64,000 nt of DNA from Streptomyces sp. 378 (GTDB lineage Bacteria > Actinomycetota > Actinomycetes > Streptomycetales > Streptomycetaceae), in NCBI RefSeq assembly GCF_030124145.1, contig NZ_JASKMS010000002.1:310001-374000 (forward strand), written 5' to 3'. The position numbers and the translations under genes are program-made. Of the stretch, positions 36,205 to 44,646 are shown one piece after another. The notes under the pieces were generated by a model. The model was not told the DNA's origin and made no database searches. It saw nothing but the letters and a program-made list of their open reading frames with translations. The first letter of the stretch is position 1, and the number at the start of each line of letters is the position of its first letter.

Positions 36205-37152
36205 ATGCGGGTCGTCATGTTCGGTTACCAGACCTGGGGGCACCGCACCCTGCAAGCCCTCCTGGAGTCCGAGCACGACGTGGTGCTGGTCGTCACCCAC
36301 CCCAAGAGCGAGCACGCCTACGAGAAGATCTGGAGCGACTCCGTCGCCGACCTCGCCGAGGAACACGGCGTCCCGGTCCTGATCCGCAACCGGCCCGACG
36401 ACGAGGAGCTGTTCGAGCGCCTCAAGGCGGCCGACCCGGACATCATCGTGGCCAACAACTGGCGTACGTGGATCCCGCCGCGCATCTTCGGTCTGCCGCG
36501 CCACGGCACCCTGAACGTGCACGACTCGCTGCTGCCGAAGTACGCCGGGTTCTCCCCGCTGATCTGGGCCCTCATCAACGGCGAGTCCGAAGTGGGCGTC
36601 ACCGCGCACATGATGAACGACGAGCTCGACGCCGGCGACATCGTCCGGCAGGAGGCCGTGCCCGTCGGCCCCACGGACACCGCCACCGACCTCTTTCACA
36701 AGACCGTCGACCTCATCGCCCCCGTCACCATCGGCGCGCTCGGCCTGATCGCCTCCGGACAGACCGAGTTCACCCGGCAGGACCGCACCCAGGCCTCCTT
36801 CTTCCACAAGCGGGCCGACGAGGACAGCCGCATCGACTGGAACTGGCCGGCCGAGGACCTGGAGCGCCTGGTGCGCGCCCAGTCCGAGCCGTACCCCAGC
36901 GCCTACACCTTCCACCGGGGCAAGCGGCTCGACGTCCTGGCGTCGTTCGTGTCCGAGGGCCGGTACGGCGGCACGCCCGGCCGCGTCTTCTACCGCGAGG
37001 GCGACGGCGTGGTGATCGTCGCCGGCGCCGACGCGCGCACCGGACGCAACCGCGGCCTGGCCATCACCCGCGTCCGCACCGAGGACGGCCGGGAGCTGCC
37101 CGCCGCCGAGTACTTCACCTCCATGGGCGGCTACCTCACCAACCAGCCCTGA
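36205..37152 (+). CDS. cchA: N5-hydroxyornithine formyltransferase CchA
   Basis: 315 residues. It is a methionyl-tRNA formyltransferase-like enzyme that transfers a formyl group from 10-formyltetrahydrofolate to N5-hydroxyornithine, giving the residue loaded by A1 of CchH. The catalytic Asn-His-Asp set is visible: NVHDSLLPKYAGFSPLIWALINGE, then VGVTAHMMNDELDAGDIVRQ. The C-terminal domain (about 205-315) is the usual beta-barrel. ATG 36205 follows GAGGAGGAA, a strong ribosome-binding site. It is convergent with the two-component regulator, 21 bp apart. Confidence 0.95.
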   Translation: MRVVMFGYQTWGHRTLQALLESEHDVVLVVTHPKSEHAYEKIWSDSVADLAEEHGVPVLIRNRPDDEELFERLKAADPDIIVANNWRTWIPPRIFGLPRHGTLNVHDSLLPKYAGFSPLIWALINGESEVGVTAHMMNDELDAGDIVRQEAVPVGPTDTATDLFHKTVDLIAPVTIGALGLIASGQTEFTRQDRTQASFFHKRADEDSRIDWNWPAEDLERLVRAQSEPYPSAYTFHRGKRLDVLASFVSEGRYGGTPGRVFYREGDGVVIVAGADARTGRNRGLAITRVRTEDGRELPAAEYFTSMGGYLTNQP

Positions 37153-37173
37153 CGTGCCGGCCCCGGGTCGGGC

Positions 37174-37875
37174 TCAGGCCCGCCAGCCGTAGCGGCGTTC
37201 GGGCCGGCCGGCGGCGCCGTAGCGCAGGGACACCTCCGCGCTGCCGATGCCGTGGAAGTACTCCAGGTAGCGGCGGGCGCTGACCCGGGACACGCCGGTG
37301 AGGGCTGCGCACTCGGTGGCGGACAGGGTGCCGTCCGCCTCGCGCAGGGCCCGCTCGACGAGGTCGGCGGTCTCCACGCTCATGCCCTTGGGCAGGGTGG
37401 ACGCGGTTGCGGGGACGGACGCGCCGGCCAGGACGCGGTCCACGTCCGCCTGGCCCCGGACCACCGTCGTGAGCAGCCGGCCCCGCTGCGCGGCGTAGCG
37501 CTCCAGGCGAAGACGCAGATCGTCGAACTCGAAGGGCTTGAGCAGGTAGTCGACCACGCCGCGGCGGACCGCCCCGCGCACGGTGTCGGCCTCCGTCGCC
37601 GCACTGATGACCATCACGTCGCAGTCGTGGCCCGCGGTGCGCAGCCGGGGGATGACGTCGAGCCCGAACAGGTCGGGGAGGTACAGGTCGAGCAGGACGA
37701 GGTCGGGGCGCAGTGCGTCGACCGCCTCGATGGCCTGTCCGCCCGTGTGGGCCGTGCCCACGACGCGGAACGGCTCGACGCGTGCGACGAACGCGCGGTG
37801 GACTCTGGCCACCATGAAGTCGTCGTCGACCACCAGGACGTCGATCGTGCCCGCCTTGTCGCTCGCTGCGGTCAT
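37174..37875 (-). CDS. Response regulator, CitB/DcuR type
   Basis: 233 residues. Receiver domain residues 11-125 contain VVDDD near the start, the phosphorylated Asp63 in LLDLYLP and the Lys in LLKPFEF. A C-terminal helix-turn-helix (about 165-215) has the CitB-family form: MSVETADLVERALREADGTLSATECAALTGVSRVSARRYLEYF. It overlaps the upstream histidine kinase gene by 4 bp, so the pair is translated together. Family members sense citrate or C4-dicarboxylates and induce transporters; no such transporter is next to it here, so its target is unknown. Confidence 0.92.
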   Translation of the reverse strand: MTAASDKAGTIDVLVVDDDFMVARVHRAFVARVEPFRVVGTAHTGGQAIEAVDALRPDLVLLDLYLPDLFGLDVIPRLRTAGHDCDVMVISAATEADTVRGAVRRGVVDYLLKPFEFDDLRLRLERYAAQRGRLLTTVVRGQADVDRVLAGASVPATASTLPKGMSVETADLVERALREADGTLSATECAALTGVSRVSARRYLEYFHGIGSAEVSLRYGAAGRPERRYGWRA

Positions 37876-39500
37876 GGTGCCGCTCCTTCCGCCACCGTGC
37901 CGGTGAGGTGCCTGACGGCCATGTGTGCGGTGAACACGGCCCCTTCGGGGGTGTTGGCCACCGAGATCTCTCCCCCGTGCCGTTCGCAGACCAGCTTGGT
38001 CAGGGCCAGTCCGATGCCGCGCCCGCCCTCGCGGGCGGCCTTGGTGGTGAAACCGTGGGAGAACACCTCGCGGGCCAGCTCGGGCGCCACGCCCGGCCCG
38101 GAGTCACGGACCACGATCTCGACACCGGAGACGTCCTGCCGCAGCGCCACCTCCACCCAGGCCTCGTCCTGTGCGCAGGCCGCGTCGACGGCGTTGTCCA
38201 CCAGGTTGCCCACCACGGTCGCCACGTCGGCGGCGTCCTCCGGGGCGAGCCGCTCCAGCGCGGTGTCGTCCGAGATCCGCAGGCTGACCTTCCGTTCGGC
38301 CGCGAGGGACGCCTTCGCCATCAGCAGCGCGGCCACCGCCGTGTCCCGGACGCGGCGGCTGAGGGTGACGTCCAGGGACTGCCGGTGCCGGCTCAACGCG
38401 CGGATGTAGCGCACGACCTCGTCCTGCTCGCCGATCTGGATCAGCCCGGAGATGGTGTGCAGCTGGTTGGCGAACTCGTGCGCCTGGGCGCGCAGCAGCT
38501 CCGAGGAGCTGCGGAAGGAGCCGATCTCCCGCTCCAGGCGTGCCAGTTCGGTGCGATCGCGCAGGGTGGTGACCGAGCCGAGGGACCGGCCGTCCTTGGT
38601 GACGGTCATCCGGTTCATCACCAGGACCCGGCCGTGGCGGACGACGACCTCGTCGCGCTCGCCGGCGGCGGTGCCGGACAGCACGTCGCGCAGCCGCCCG
38701 TCGATACCGAGCCCCTCCAGGCTCTGGCCGACGCAGTCCTCGGGCAGGTCGAGCAGCCGGCGGCCCATGTCGTTGACGAGGGTGAGCCGGTGCTGCGGGT
38801 CCAGGGCGATCACGCCCTCGGCGATCCCGTACAGCATCGCCTCGCGGTGTTCGGCGAGCCCGGCGATCTCGCCCGGCTCCAGTCCGAGGGTCTGCCGTTT
38901 CACCCGGCGCGCCAGAAGCCAGGAACCGACGACGCCGAGTCCGCTGGCGATGCCCAGATAGGCGAGCAGGTAGGACGAGGCGCCGCTGAGCCGCTGCCAC
39001 ACGGTCGGATCGGCCTCGCCGATCATCACCGTGCCGAGGATCCGGCCGAGGTTCTCCTCGGTGGCCCCGAGGACGGGGACCTGGGCGGCCAGCTCGCGGT
39101 TGCCGTCCAGCGTGAACGGCCCGGACCAGCCCCGCCCTCGCGCGGTGCCCGGCCCCAGCCACATCCGCTCCCCGACCACCGTGGGATTCGTGGAGCTGAC
39201 GATCCGCCCGGCGCTGTCGGCCACCGTCACCGAGGTCACCCCGTACTGCGCCTGTGTGGCGAGCACCAGCGGGGCGAGCGCCTCTCCGGACGCGGGGCGC
39301 ATGAGCTGGCTGCGCACCAGGGGGTTGGCGGCCAGTCGTTCGGCGAGCGCGCTCACCCGGCGTCCCTCGACGCGGTTGAAGGTGGCCTGGGACTGGGCGA
39401 GGGAGACCGCGGCGACGGCCAGCAGCACCACTACGACGATGGCGAGCTGGAGCACCAGCATCTCGCCCGCGAGCGAATGGCGACGGAAGGTGGCGACCAC
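37872..39500 (-). CDS. Sensor histidine kinase, CitA/DcuS type
   Basis: 542 residues. One membrane segment near residues 14-36 and another near 175-195 flank an extracellular PAS/Cache-like domain (about 40-170). A cytoplasmic PAS region (about 220-325) follows, then the dimerisation segment with phospho-acceptor His in LRAQAHEFANQLHTISGLIQIG, the form seen in CitA/DcuS kinases. ATPase motifs are NLVDNAVDA, RDSGPGV and GRGIGLAL. The GTG at 39500 is the start. Its partner response regulator overlaps by 4 bp. The ligand is probably a carboxylate by family analogy. Confidence 0.92.
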   Translation of the reverse strand: MVATFRRHSLAGEMLVLQLAIVVVVLLAVAAVSLAQSQATFNRVEGRRVSALAERLAANPLVRSQLMRPASGEALAPLVLATQAQYGVTSVTVADSAGRIVSSTNPTVVGERMWLGPGTARGRGWSGPFTLDGNRELAAQVPVLGATEENLGRILGTVMIGEADPTVWQRLSGASSYLLAYLGIASGLGVVGSWLLARRVKRQTLGLEPGEIAGLAEHREAMLYGIAEGVIALDPQHRLTLVNDMGRRLLDLPEDCVGQSLEGLGIDGRLRDVLSGTAAGERDEVVVRHGRVLVMNRMTVTKDGRSLGSVTTLRDRTELARLEREIGSFRSSSELLRAQAHEFANQLHTISGLIQIGEQDEVVRYIRALSRHRQSLDVTLSRRVRDTAVAALLMAKASLAAERKVSLRISDDTALERLAPEDAADVATVVGNLVDNAVDAACAQDEAWVEVALRQDVSGVEIVVRDSGPGVAPELAREVFSHGFTTKAAREGGRGIGLALTKLVCERHGGEISVANTPEGAVFTAHMAVRHLTGTVAEGAAP

Positions 39501-39621
39501 GACGAACTTTCTCCTGGGCCGCCGCGACAGGGGCGGCTCATCTGGCGAGTCGCACCATCATGACGTCCACCAGCGCAAACCGAAAGAGACGTGTCGGGAG
39601 AAGGTCCGGGCCGCGGTGACG

Positions 39622-40110
39622 TCAGGAGGCGTTCGCGCGCGGGCCGACGCCCGTCAGCTTCCGGACGGTGCCGCCGAGCTTCGCGCGGAGCGGCTCCAGC
39701 ATCGCGGGCTTGGCGCTGACCACCCAGCGCATGCCGACCAGGTAGGTGCCCCCGTACACGCGGGCCGATTCCAGCCAGGTCTCCTTGAGCTTCTCCTCGG
39801 GGAACGTGGTGATGAGGTAGGCGCCCTTCTCGGTGTGGCACACACCCTCGCGCAACTCGTCCGCCTCGGTGCGGATCTTCGCCTTGCAGCCGGTCAGACC
39901 GGCGATGACCTCGACCTTCGCCGGCGCGACCACCCCGGCGGCGGGCGCCGCCGACACGCTCGGCGGCACCGCCGCCCCGCGGTCGTCACCGCCGCCGCAG
40001 GCCGTGACGAGGGGAAGCACGGCCAGGACCCCGGCCGTGACGGCGGCGCGCCGCCGGGCGCGGGACGGGGTCCGTCGGGTGGATCGTACGTGCGGTCGCT
40101 GCTGGAACAC
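39622..40110 (-). CDS. Small secreted lipoprotein, function unknown
   Basis: 162 residues from GTG 40110, chosen because GGAGAGG lies 4 nt upstream; the frame is open to 40182. A basic N terminus and hydrophobic stretch end in the lipobox VTAC, followed by a Gly/Asp/Ala/Pro linker. The mature domain has three Cys (including CKAK and GVCHTEKG) and an alpha/beta pattern with TYLVGMRWVV near the end. I do not recognise the family. It lies between the two-component pair and an ABC exporter, 76 bp after the exporter stop, and could be its last cotranscribed gene. Confidence 0.75.
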   Translation of the reverse strand: MFQQRPHVRSTRRTPSRARRRAAVTAGVLAVLPLVTACGGGDDRGAAVPPSVSAAPAAGVVAPAKVEVIAGLTGCKAKIRTEADELREGVCHTEKGAYLITTFPEEKLKETWLESARVYGGTYLVGMRWVVSAKPAMLEPLRAKLGGTVRKLTGVGPRANAS

Positions 40111-40186
40111 TTCGCCTCTCCGGGTGCGGCTGTCGGCAGGAGTACTCGACGGGAGTACGGACAGGTCCGGGCAGGTGTTCACCGCT

Positions 40187-42076
40187 CTAGGCGGCCTCCT
40201 CCACCGCCGTCGCCCGCGCCCCCTCGAACTGGGTGCGGTACAGCTCCGCGTACCGCTTCCCCGCCGCCAGCAGTTCCTCGTGCGTGCCCCGTTCCACGAT
40301 CCGGCCGGCCTCGACGACCAGGATCTGGTCGGCCGCGCGGACGGTGGACAGGCGGTGGGCGATCACGACCGCCGTGCGGCCCGCGAGGGCTTCGGCGAGG
40401 GCTTCCTGGACGGCCGCCTCGGAGGTGTTGTCGAGGTGGGCGGTGGCCTCGTCGAGGATGACGACGCGCTGGCGGGCCAGCAGCAGCCGGGCGATGGTCA
40501 TGCGCTGGCGTTCGCCGCCGGAGAGGCGGTAGCCGCGTTCGCCGACGACGGTGTCGAGGCCGTCGGGCAGGGACCGCACGAGGCCGTCGAGGCGGGCCCG
40601 ACGCAGGGCGTCCCACAGCTCCCCGTCCGTGGCCTCGGGGCGGGCGAGCAGGAGGTTGGCGCGGACGGTGTCGTGGAAGAGGTGGCCGTCCTGGGTGACC
40701 ATGCCGAGGGTCTGCCGCAGCGACCGCGCCGTGAGGTCGCGGACGTCGACGCCGCCGACGCGCACGGTTCCCCCGTCGGTGTCGTACAGGCGCGGCATCA
40801 GCTGCGCGATGGTGGACTTGCCCGCGCCGGAGGAGCCGACGAGCGCCACGGTCCGGCCGGGTTCGGCGCGGAAGGACAGGCCGTGCAGGACTTCGTCGCC
40901 GCCTCGCTTGTCCAGGGACGCGACCTCCTCCAGGGAGGCCAGGGAGACCTTGTCGGCCGCGGGGTAGCCGAAGCGGACGTTCTCGAACTCGACCGCCACG
41001 GGACCGTCGGGCACCGGGCGCGCGTCCGGCTTCTCCTCGATGAGCGGCCTGAGGTCGAGCACCTCGAAGACCCGCTCGAAGCTGACCAGGGCGCTCATCA
41101 CCTCGACGCGTGCCCCGGCGAGCGCGGTCAGCGGCGCGTACAGCCGGGTCAGGAGCAGCGCGAGCGACACGACCGCGCCCGGTTCCAGGGAGCCGCGCAG
41201 GGCGAACCAGCCGCCGAGGCCGTAGACCAGGGCCAGGGCGAGGGCGGAGACCAGCGTGAGGGCGGTGATGAAGGTGGCCTGGGCGGTCGCCGTCCGGATC
41301 CCGATGTCCGCGACCCGGCGGGCTCGTGCGGCGAACTCCTCCGACTCCTGCTCCGGCCGCCCGAAGAGCTTGACCAGGGTGGCGCCGGGGGCCGAGAAGC
41401 GCTCGGTCATGCGGGTGCCCATCGCCGCGTTCAGCGTCGCCGCCTCCCGCTGCATCCGGGCCATCCTGCTGCCCATGCGCCGCGCCGGGATCACGAACAC
41501 CGGCAGCAGCACCAGCGCGAGCAGGGTGATCTGCCAGGACAGCGTGAGCATCACCGCGAGGGTGAGCAGCAGGGTGACGAGGTTGCTGACCACTCCGGAG
41601 AGGGTGTTGCTGAAGGCGCGCTGGGCGCCGATGACGTCGTTGTTGAGCCGGGAGACGAGGGCGCCCGTACGAGTGCGTGTGAAGAACGCGATCGGCATGC
41701 GCTGCACATGGTCGAAGACGGCGGTCCGCAGATCGAGGATGAGATTCTCCCCGAGCGTCGCGGACAGTCTCCGGCCGAGGACGCCCAGCGCCGCCTCCGC
41801 CACCGCGATCAGCGCGATGAGCAGGGCGAGGCGCACGACCCTGCCCTCGTCGCCGCCCGACACGATCGTGTCCACGACCCACCCGGCCAGGACCGGGGTC
41901 GCCACGGCGAGCAGGGCGGTGCCCACGCCGAGCAGGACGAAGAGGGTGATGCGGCGCCGGTGCGGGCGGGCGAACGCGCCGATGCGGCGCAGGGTCGCCA
42001 GGGCGAAGGGGCGGCGCTCCCGTTCGGCGTTCATGACGCTGTGCAGCTGTGTCCACGCTGTGGTCTCCATGCTCAT
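40187..42076 (-). CDS. ABC exporter (MsbA/LmrA-type half-transporter)
   Basis: 629 residues. The membrane domain (about 35-345) has six helices and is fused to a canonical nucleotide-binding domain: Walker A GSSGAGKST, Q-loop VTQDGHLF, signature RLSGGERQRM, Walker B VVILDEATAHLD and H-loop IAHRLS. All are intact, unlike the CchG/CchI pair, so a homodimer should work. A 40-residue insert (ADKVSLASLEEVASLDKRGGDE) precedes the Walker A region. ATG 42076 lies 15 bp from a perfect 20-bp operator-like palindrome, so expression is probably induced by a small molecule through a MarR- or TetR-like repressor not seen nearby. Confidence 0.92.
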   Translation of the reverse strand: MSMETTAWTQLHSVMNAERERRPFALATLRRIGAFARPHRRRITLFVLLGVGTALLAVATPVLAGWVVDTIVSGGDEGRVVRLALLIALIAVAEAALGVLGRRLSATLGENLILDLRTAVFDHVQRMPIAFFTRTRTGALVSRLNNDVIGAQRAFSNTLSGVVSNLVTLLLTLAVMLTLSWQITLLALVLLPVFVIPARRMGSRMARMQREAATLNAAMGTRMTERFSAPGATLVKLFGRPEQESEEFAARARRVADIGIRTATAQATFITALTLVSALALALVYGLGGWFALRGSLEPGAVVSLALLLTRLYAPLTALAGARVEVMSALVSFERVFEVLDLRPLIEEKPDARPVPDGPVAVEFENVRFGYPAADKVSLASLEEVASLDKRGGDEVLHGLSFRAEPGRTVALVGSSGAGKSTIAQLMPRLYDTDGGTVRVGGVDVRDLTARSLRQTLGMVTQDGHLFHDTVRANLLLARPEATDGELWDALRRARLDGLVRSLPDGLDTVVGERGYRLSGGERQRMTIARLLLARQRVVILDEATAHLDNTSEAAVQEALAEALAGRTAVVIAHRLSTVRAADQILVVEAGRIVERGTHEELLAAGKRYAELYRTQFEGARATAVEEAA

Positions 42077-42091
42077 GAGGAAGACCGTAGA

Positions 42092-42111
42092 ACCTCAAGC
42101 ATTATTGAGGT
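42092..42111. promoter_or_regulatory. Operator-like palindrome between ABC exporter and membrane protein
   Basis: ACCTCAAGCATTATTGAGGT has perfect 7-bp arms and a 6-bp spacer, in an otherwise GC-rich region. It sits about 15 bp from the starts of both divergent genes. The size suits a MarR-type dimer; the regulator is not encoded next to it. Confidence 0.7.
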
Positions 42112-42126
42112 CAAGGAGCTCGCCTA

Positions 42127-43269
42127 TTGCCCCGACATCCCGCACAATCGGCCCGATCCCGCTCTTCTCCGTCCCTCCGCGCAAAGGCCCCGATGACGCT
42201 CCCCACACAGCCGCATCCCGCGCGCCATGCCCAGTCCCCGCTCTCGCAACCCGGAGTTGGCCCGGCCTGGACAGCCTCTGGTGATGTGACAGCGGTACAG
42301 CTCCCCGAAGTCCACCCGGGACGACTCCCCCGTCGCGTCCCGGTCCGCCGCCTGCGGCAGATCCTGTGTCTGCTCCCGCTCCTGCTCGTCACCGTGGTCG
42401 CGGTGCAGCACCGGTCCGTGCTGGCCGCGGGTTTCGCTCATCTGGGCACCGCCGAGTGGCCCTGGCTGCTGGCCGCGGCCGGGGTGACCTGTCTGACCTG
42501 GGTCGCCGCCGCCTGCACCCGGCAGGGCGCGGTGGTCGAACGACTGCCCCGACGGCGGCTGCTGGCCACGCAGTTCGCGGCGGGTGCGGCCAACCACCTG
42601 CTGCCGACCGGGCTGGGCGCGAGCGCGGTCAACCTGCGGTTCATGACGGTGTGCGGGCTGCCGCTCGCCCGCTCCTCGGCGGCCCTCGCCCTGTACCTGC
42701 TGGCCGAGAGCATCGGCCGGGTGGCGTTGCTGGGTGCCCTGCTCATCGCGTTCCCCGAGGCGCTGCGCCTGGGCGCGCTGATGCCGGAGACGGCGTTCGG
42801 CCCGCTGCTGGCCGGTGTCGCCGTGGTGCTCGTGATCGCCGCGTCCGTGCTCGGCCTCGTACGGCGGCTGCGCTCGGCCCTGGTGTCCTTCCTGCGGACG
42901 GCGCTCGGTGAGGCGCGCTCGGTGCACAGGCGTCCGGCGCGGGCCCTGGCGCTGTGGGGCGGGGCCTTCACCTTCCCGGCGCTGCAGGCCTCCGTCCTGG
43001 TGCTGGTGGGGCGGGCGCTGGGGCTGGACGTGCCGGTCGCGCACATGGCGGTGGCCTATCTGGCGGCGACCGTCGCCGTCGCTCTGGTGCCGACGCCCGG
43101 CGGCATCGGCTCGGTGGAGGCGGCGCTCGTCGTGGCGCTGGTGGCCGCGGGCGGCCCGGCCGCGGTGGCCACCGCCGTGGTCCTGGCCTTCCGGGTCATC
43201 ACCGTCTGGCTGCCGCTGGCGCCGGGCGCGCTGACCCTGGCGGCGCTGGTGCGGCTGAAGGTGATCTGA
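42127..43269 (+). CDS. YbhN/UPF0104-like integral membrane protein
   Basis: 380 residues from TTG 42127, which has AAGGAG 8 nt upstream; ATG 42193 would give a 358-residue protein. The first 70 residues are basic and Pro-rich (cytoplasmic), followed by about eight hydrophobic helices. The family is the lysylphosphatidylglycerol synthase transmembrane/flippase-like group, with ANHLLPTGLGASAVNLRF and LVPTPGGIGSVEAALV as its recurring landmarks. The soluble aminoacyl-transferase domain of MprF is absent. Likely role: lipid or envelope-precursor flipping, not shown. It is divergent from the ABC exporter, with the palindrome between them. Confidence 0.82.
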   Translation: MPRHPAQSARSRSSPSLRAKAPMTLPTQPHPARHAQSPLSQPGVGPAWTASGDVTAVQLPEVHPGRLPRRVPVRRLRQILCLLPLLLVTVVAVQHRSVLAAGFAHLGTAEWPWLLAAAGVTCLTWVAAACTRQGAVVERLPRRRLLATQFAAGAANHLLPTGLGASAVNLRFMTVCGLPLARSSAALALYLLAESIGRVALLGALLIAFPEALRLGALMPETAFGPLLAGVAVVLVIAASVLGLVRRLRSALVSFLRTALGEARSVHRRPARALALWGGAFTFPALQASVLVLVGRALGLDVPVAHMAVAYLAATVAVALVPTPGGIGSVEAALVVALVAAGGPAAVATAVVLAFRVITVWLPLAPGALTLAALVRLKVI

Positions 43270-43465
43270 CCCGGGTGGCGCGCCGGCTCGGTCACGCGAC
43301 GGGAGCGCGCGTGACAGTGCGTCGTGTGCGCTGACTCACCCTCCGCTCACCCCCGTCCGCGGTACGGAACCCCGTGCGGGATACGGCAGGATGAACGATC
43401 GTGCCGACCGCGGGTCAGGGTGGTCGGGCACCTTCGTGCATCCCGGAAAACGAGCAGGTGACGAC

Positions 43466-43537
43466 GTGACGAGACTTCACATCCGGCCGTTGGCGGCGGC
43501 GTTCGCCGCAGTTCCCCGCACCGGAGGTGACCGGTGA
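43466..43537 (+). CDS. Possible 23-residue upstream ORF coupled to mscS
   Basis: GTG 43466 opens a frame of 23 codons (MTRLHIRPLAAAFAAVPRT and four more) that ends at TGA 43535-43537, overlapping the GTG start of the MscS gene by 3 bp. This is an arrangement typical of translational coupling. Ribosome-binding sequence before it is weak. It is too short for firm codon-bias support. Confidence 0.25.
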   Translation: MTRLHIRPLAAAFAAVPRTGGDR

Positions 43538-44631
43538 ACCGGGACCTCACCGTGGACGATCTGCTGTTCGCCGGCATCCCCCTCGCCTCGGGTCTGCTGG
43601 CGGCGTTCGCGCTGCGTGTCCTGCTGCGCTGGCTGGGCGGGCACGCCGACCGGACGCGCTGGAGCGGGGACGACGTCATCGTGCACGCGCTGCGGGCCGT
43701 GGTGCCCTGGGCGGCGGTCGTGGGCGGCGTGGCGGGCGCGGCGGCCGTGCTGCCGCTGACCCGCACCGTGCAGCACACCACCAACCAGGTGCTCACCGTG
43801 CTGCTCATCTTCGTGGCGACGGTGTCGGCGGCCCGGGTGGTGGCCGGACTGGTGCGCACGGTCACCCAGTCCCGCTCCGGGGTCGCCGGCTCGGCCACGA
43901 TCTTCGTCAACATCACCCGGATCCTGGTCCTGGCGATCGGCTTCCTGGTGGTGCTCCAGACCCTGGGCATCTCCATAGCCCCGCTGCTCACCGCCCTGGG
44001 CGTCGGTGGTCTGGCGGTCGCCCTGGCGCTCCAGGACACCCTCGCCAACCTCTTCGCGGGCATCCACATCCTCGCCTCCAAGACCGTCCAGCCCGGTGAC
44101 TACATCAAGCTCAGCAGCGGCGAGGAAGGCTACGTCGAGGACATCAACTGGCGGCAGACGACCATCCGCAATCTGTCCAACAACCTCATCGTGCTCCCCA
44201 ACGGTCAGCTCGCGCAGGCGAACATGACCAACTTCATGCGCCCCGAGGAGCAGCTGACCATCCTGCTCCAGGTCGGAGTGGCCTACGACAGCGATCTGGA
44301 GCACGTGGAGCGGGTGACCAACGCGGTCATCGCCGAGACGATGACCGAGGTCGAGGGCGCGGTGCCGGACCACGAGCCGATCATCCGGTTCCACACCTTC
44401 GGCGACTCCCGGATCGGCTTCACCGTCATCCTGGGCGTCGGCGAGTTCAGCGACCAGTACCGGATCAAGCACGAGTTCATCAAGCGCCTGCACAAGCGCT
44501 ACCGCGCGGAGGGCATCCGCATCCCCGCCCCGGCCCGGACGGTGGCGTTGCAGCAGGGTCCGGTCGGCATCCCGCAGCAGCGGACCGGCGAGATCGAACC
44601 GGGCGGGCTGAGCCACGCCCGGTTCGACTGA
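43534..44631 (+). CDS. MscS-family mechanosensitive channel
   Basis: 365 residues. Helices near 10-28, 53-75, 82-105 and a pore-lining helix near 150-172 (LGVGGLAVALALQDTLANLFAGIHIL, the GA-rich TM3 of MscS) are followed by the beta domain (VQPGDYIKL, EGYVEDINWRQTTIRN, LPNGQLAQANMTNFM) and the alpha/beta domain. It should open on membrane tension and release solutes after osmotic downshock. GTG 43534 has GGAGGTGACC before it. Convergent with the aminopeptidase gene, 15 bp apart. Confidence 0.93.
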   Translation: MNRDLTVDDLLFAGIPLASGLLAAFALRVLLRWLGGHADRTRWSGDDVIVHALRAVVPWAAVVGGVAGAAAVLPLTRTVQHTTNQVLTVLLIFVATVSAARVVAGLVRTVTQSRSGVAGSATIFVNITRILVLAIGFLVVLQTLGISIAPLLTALGVGGLAVALALQDTLANLFAGIHILASKTVQPGDYIKLSSGEEGYVEDINWRQTTIRNLSNNLIVLPNGQLAQANMTNFMRPEEQLTILLQVGVAYDSDLEHVERVTNAVIAETMTEVEGAVPDHEPIIRFHTFGDSRIGFTVILGVGEFSDQYRIKHEFIKRLHKRYRAEGIRIPAPARTVALQQGPVGIPQQRTGEIEPGGLSHARFD

Positions 44632-44646
44632 GGCGCTCCGGGGCCC

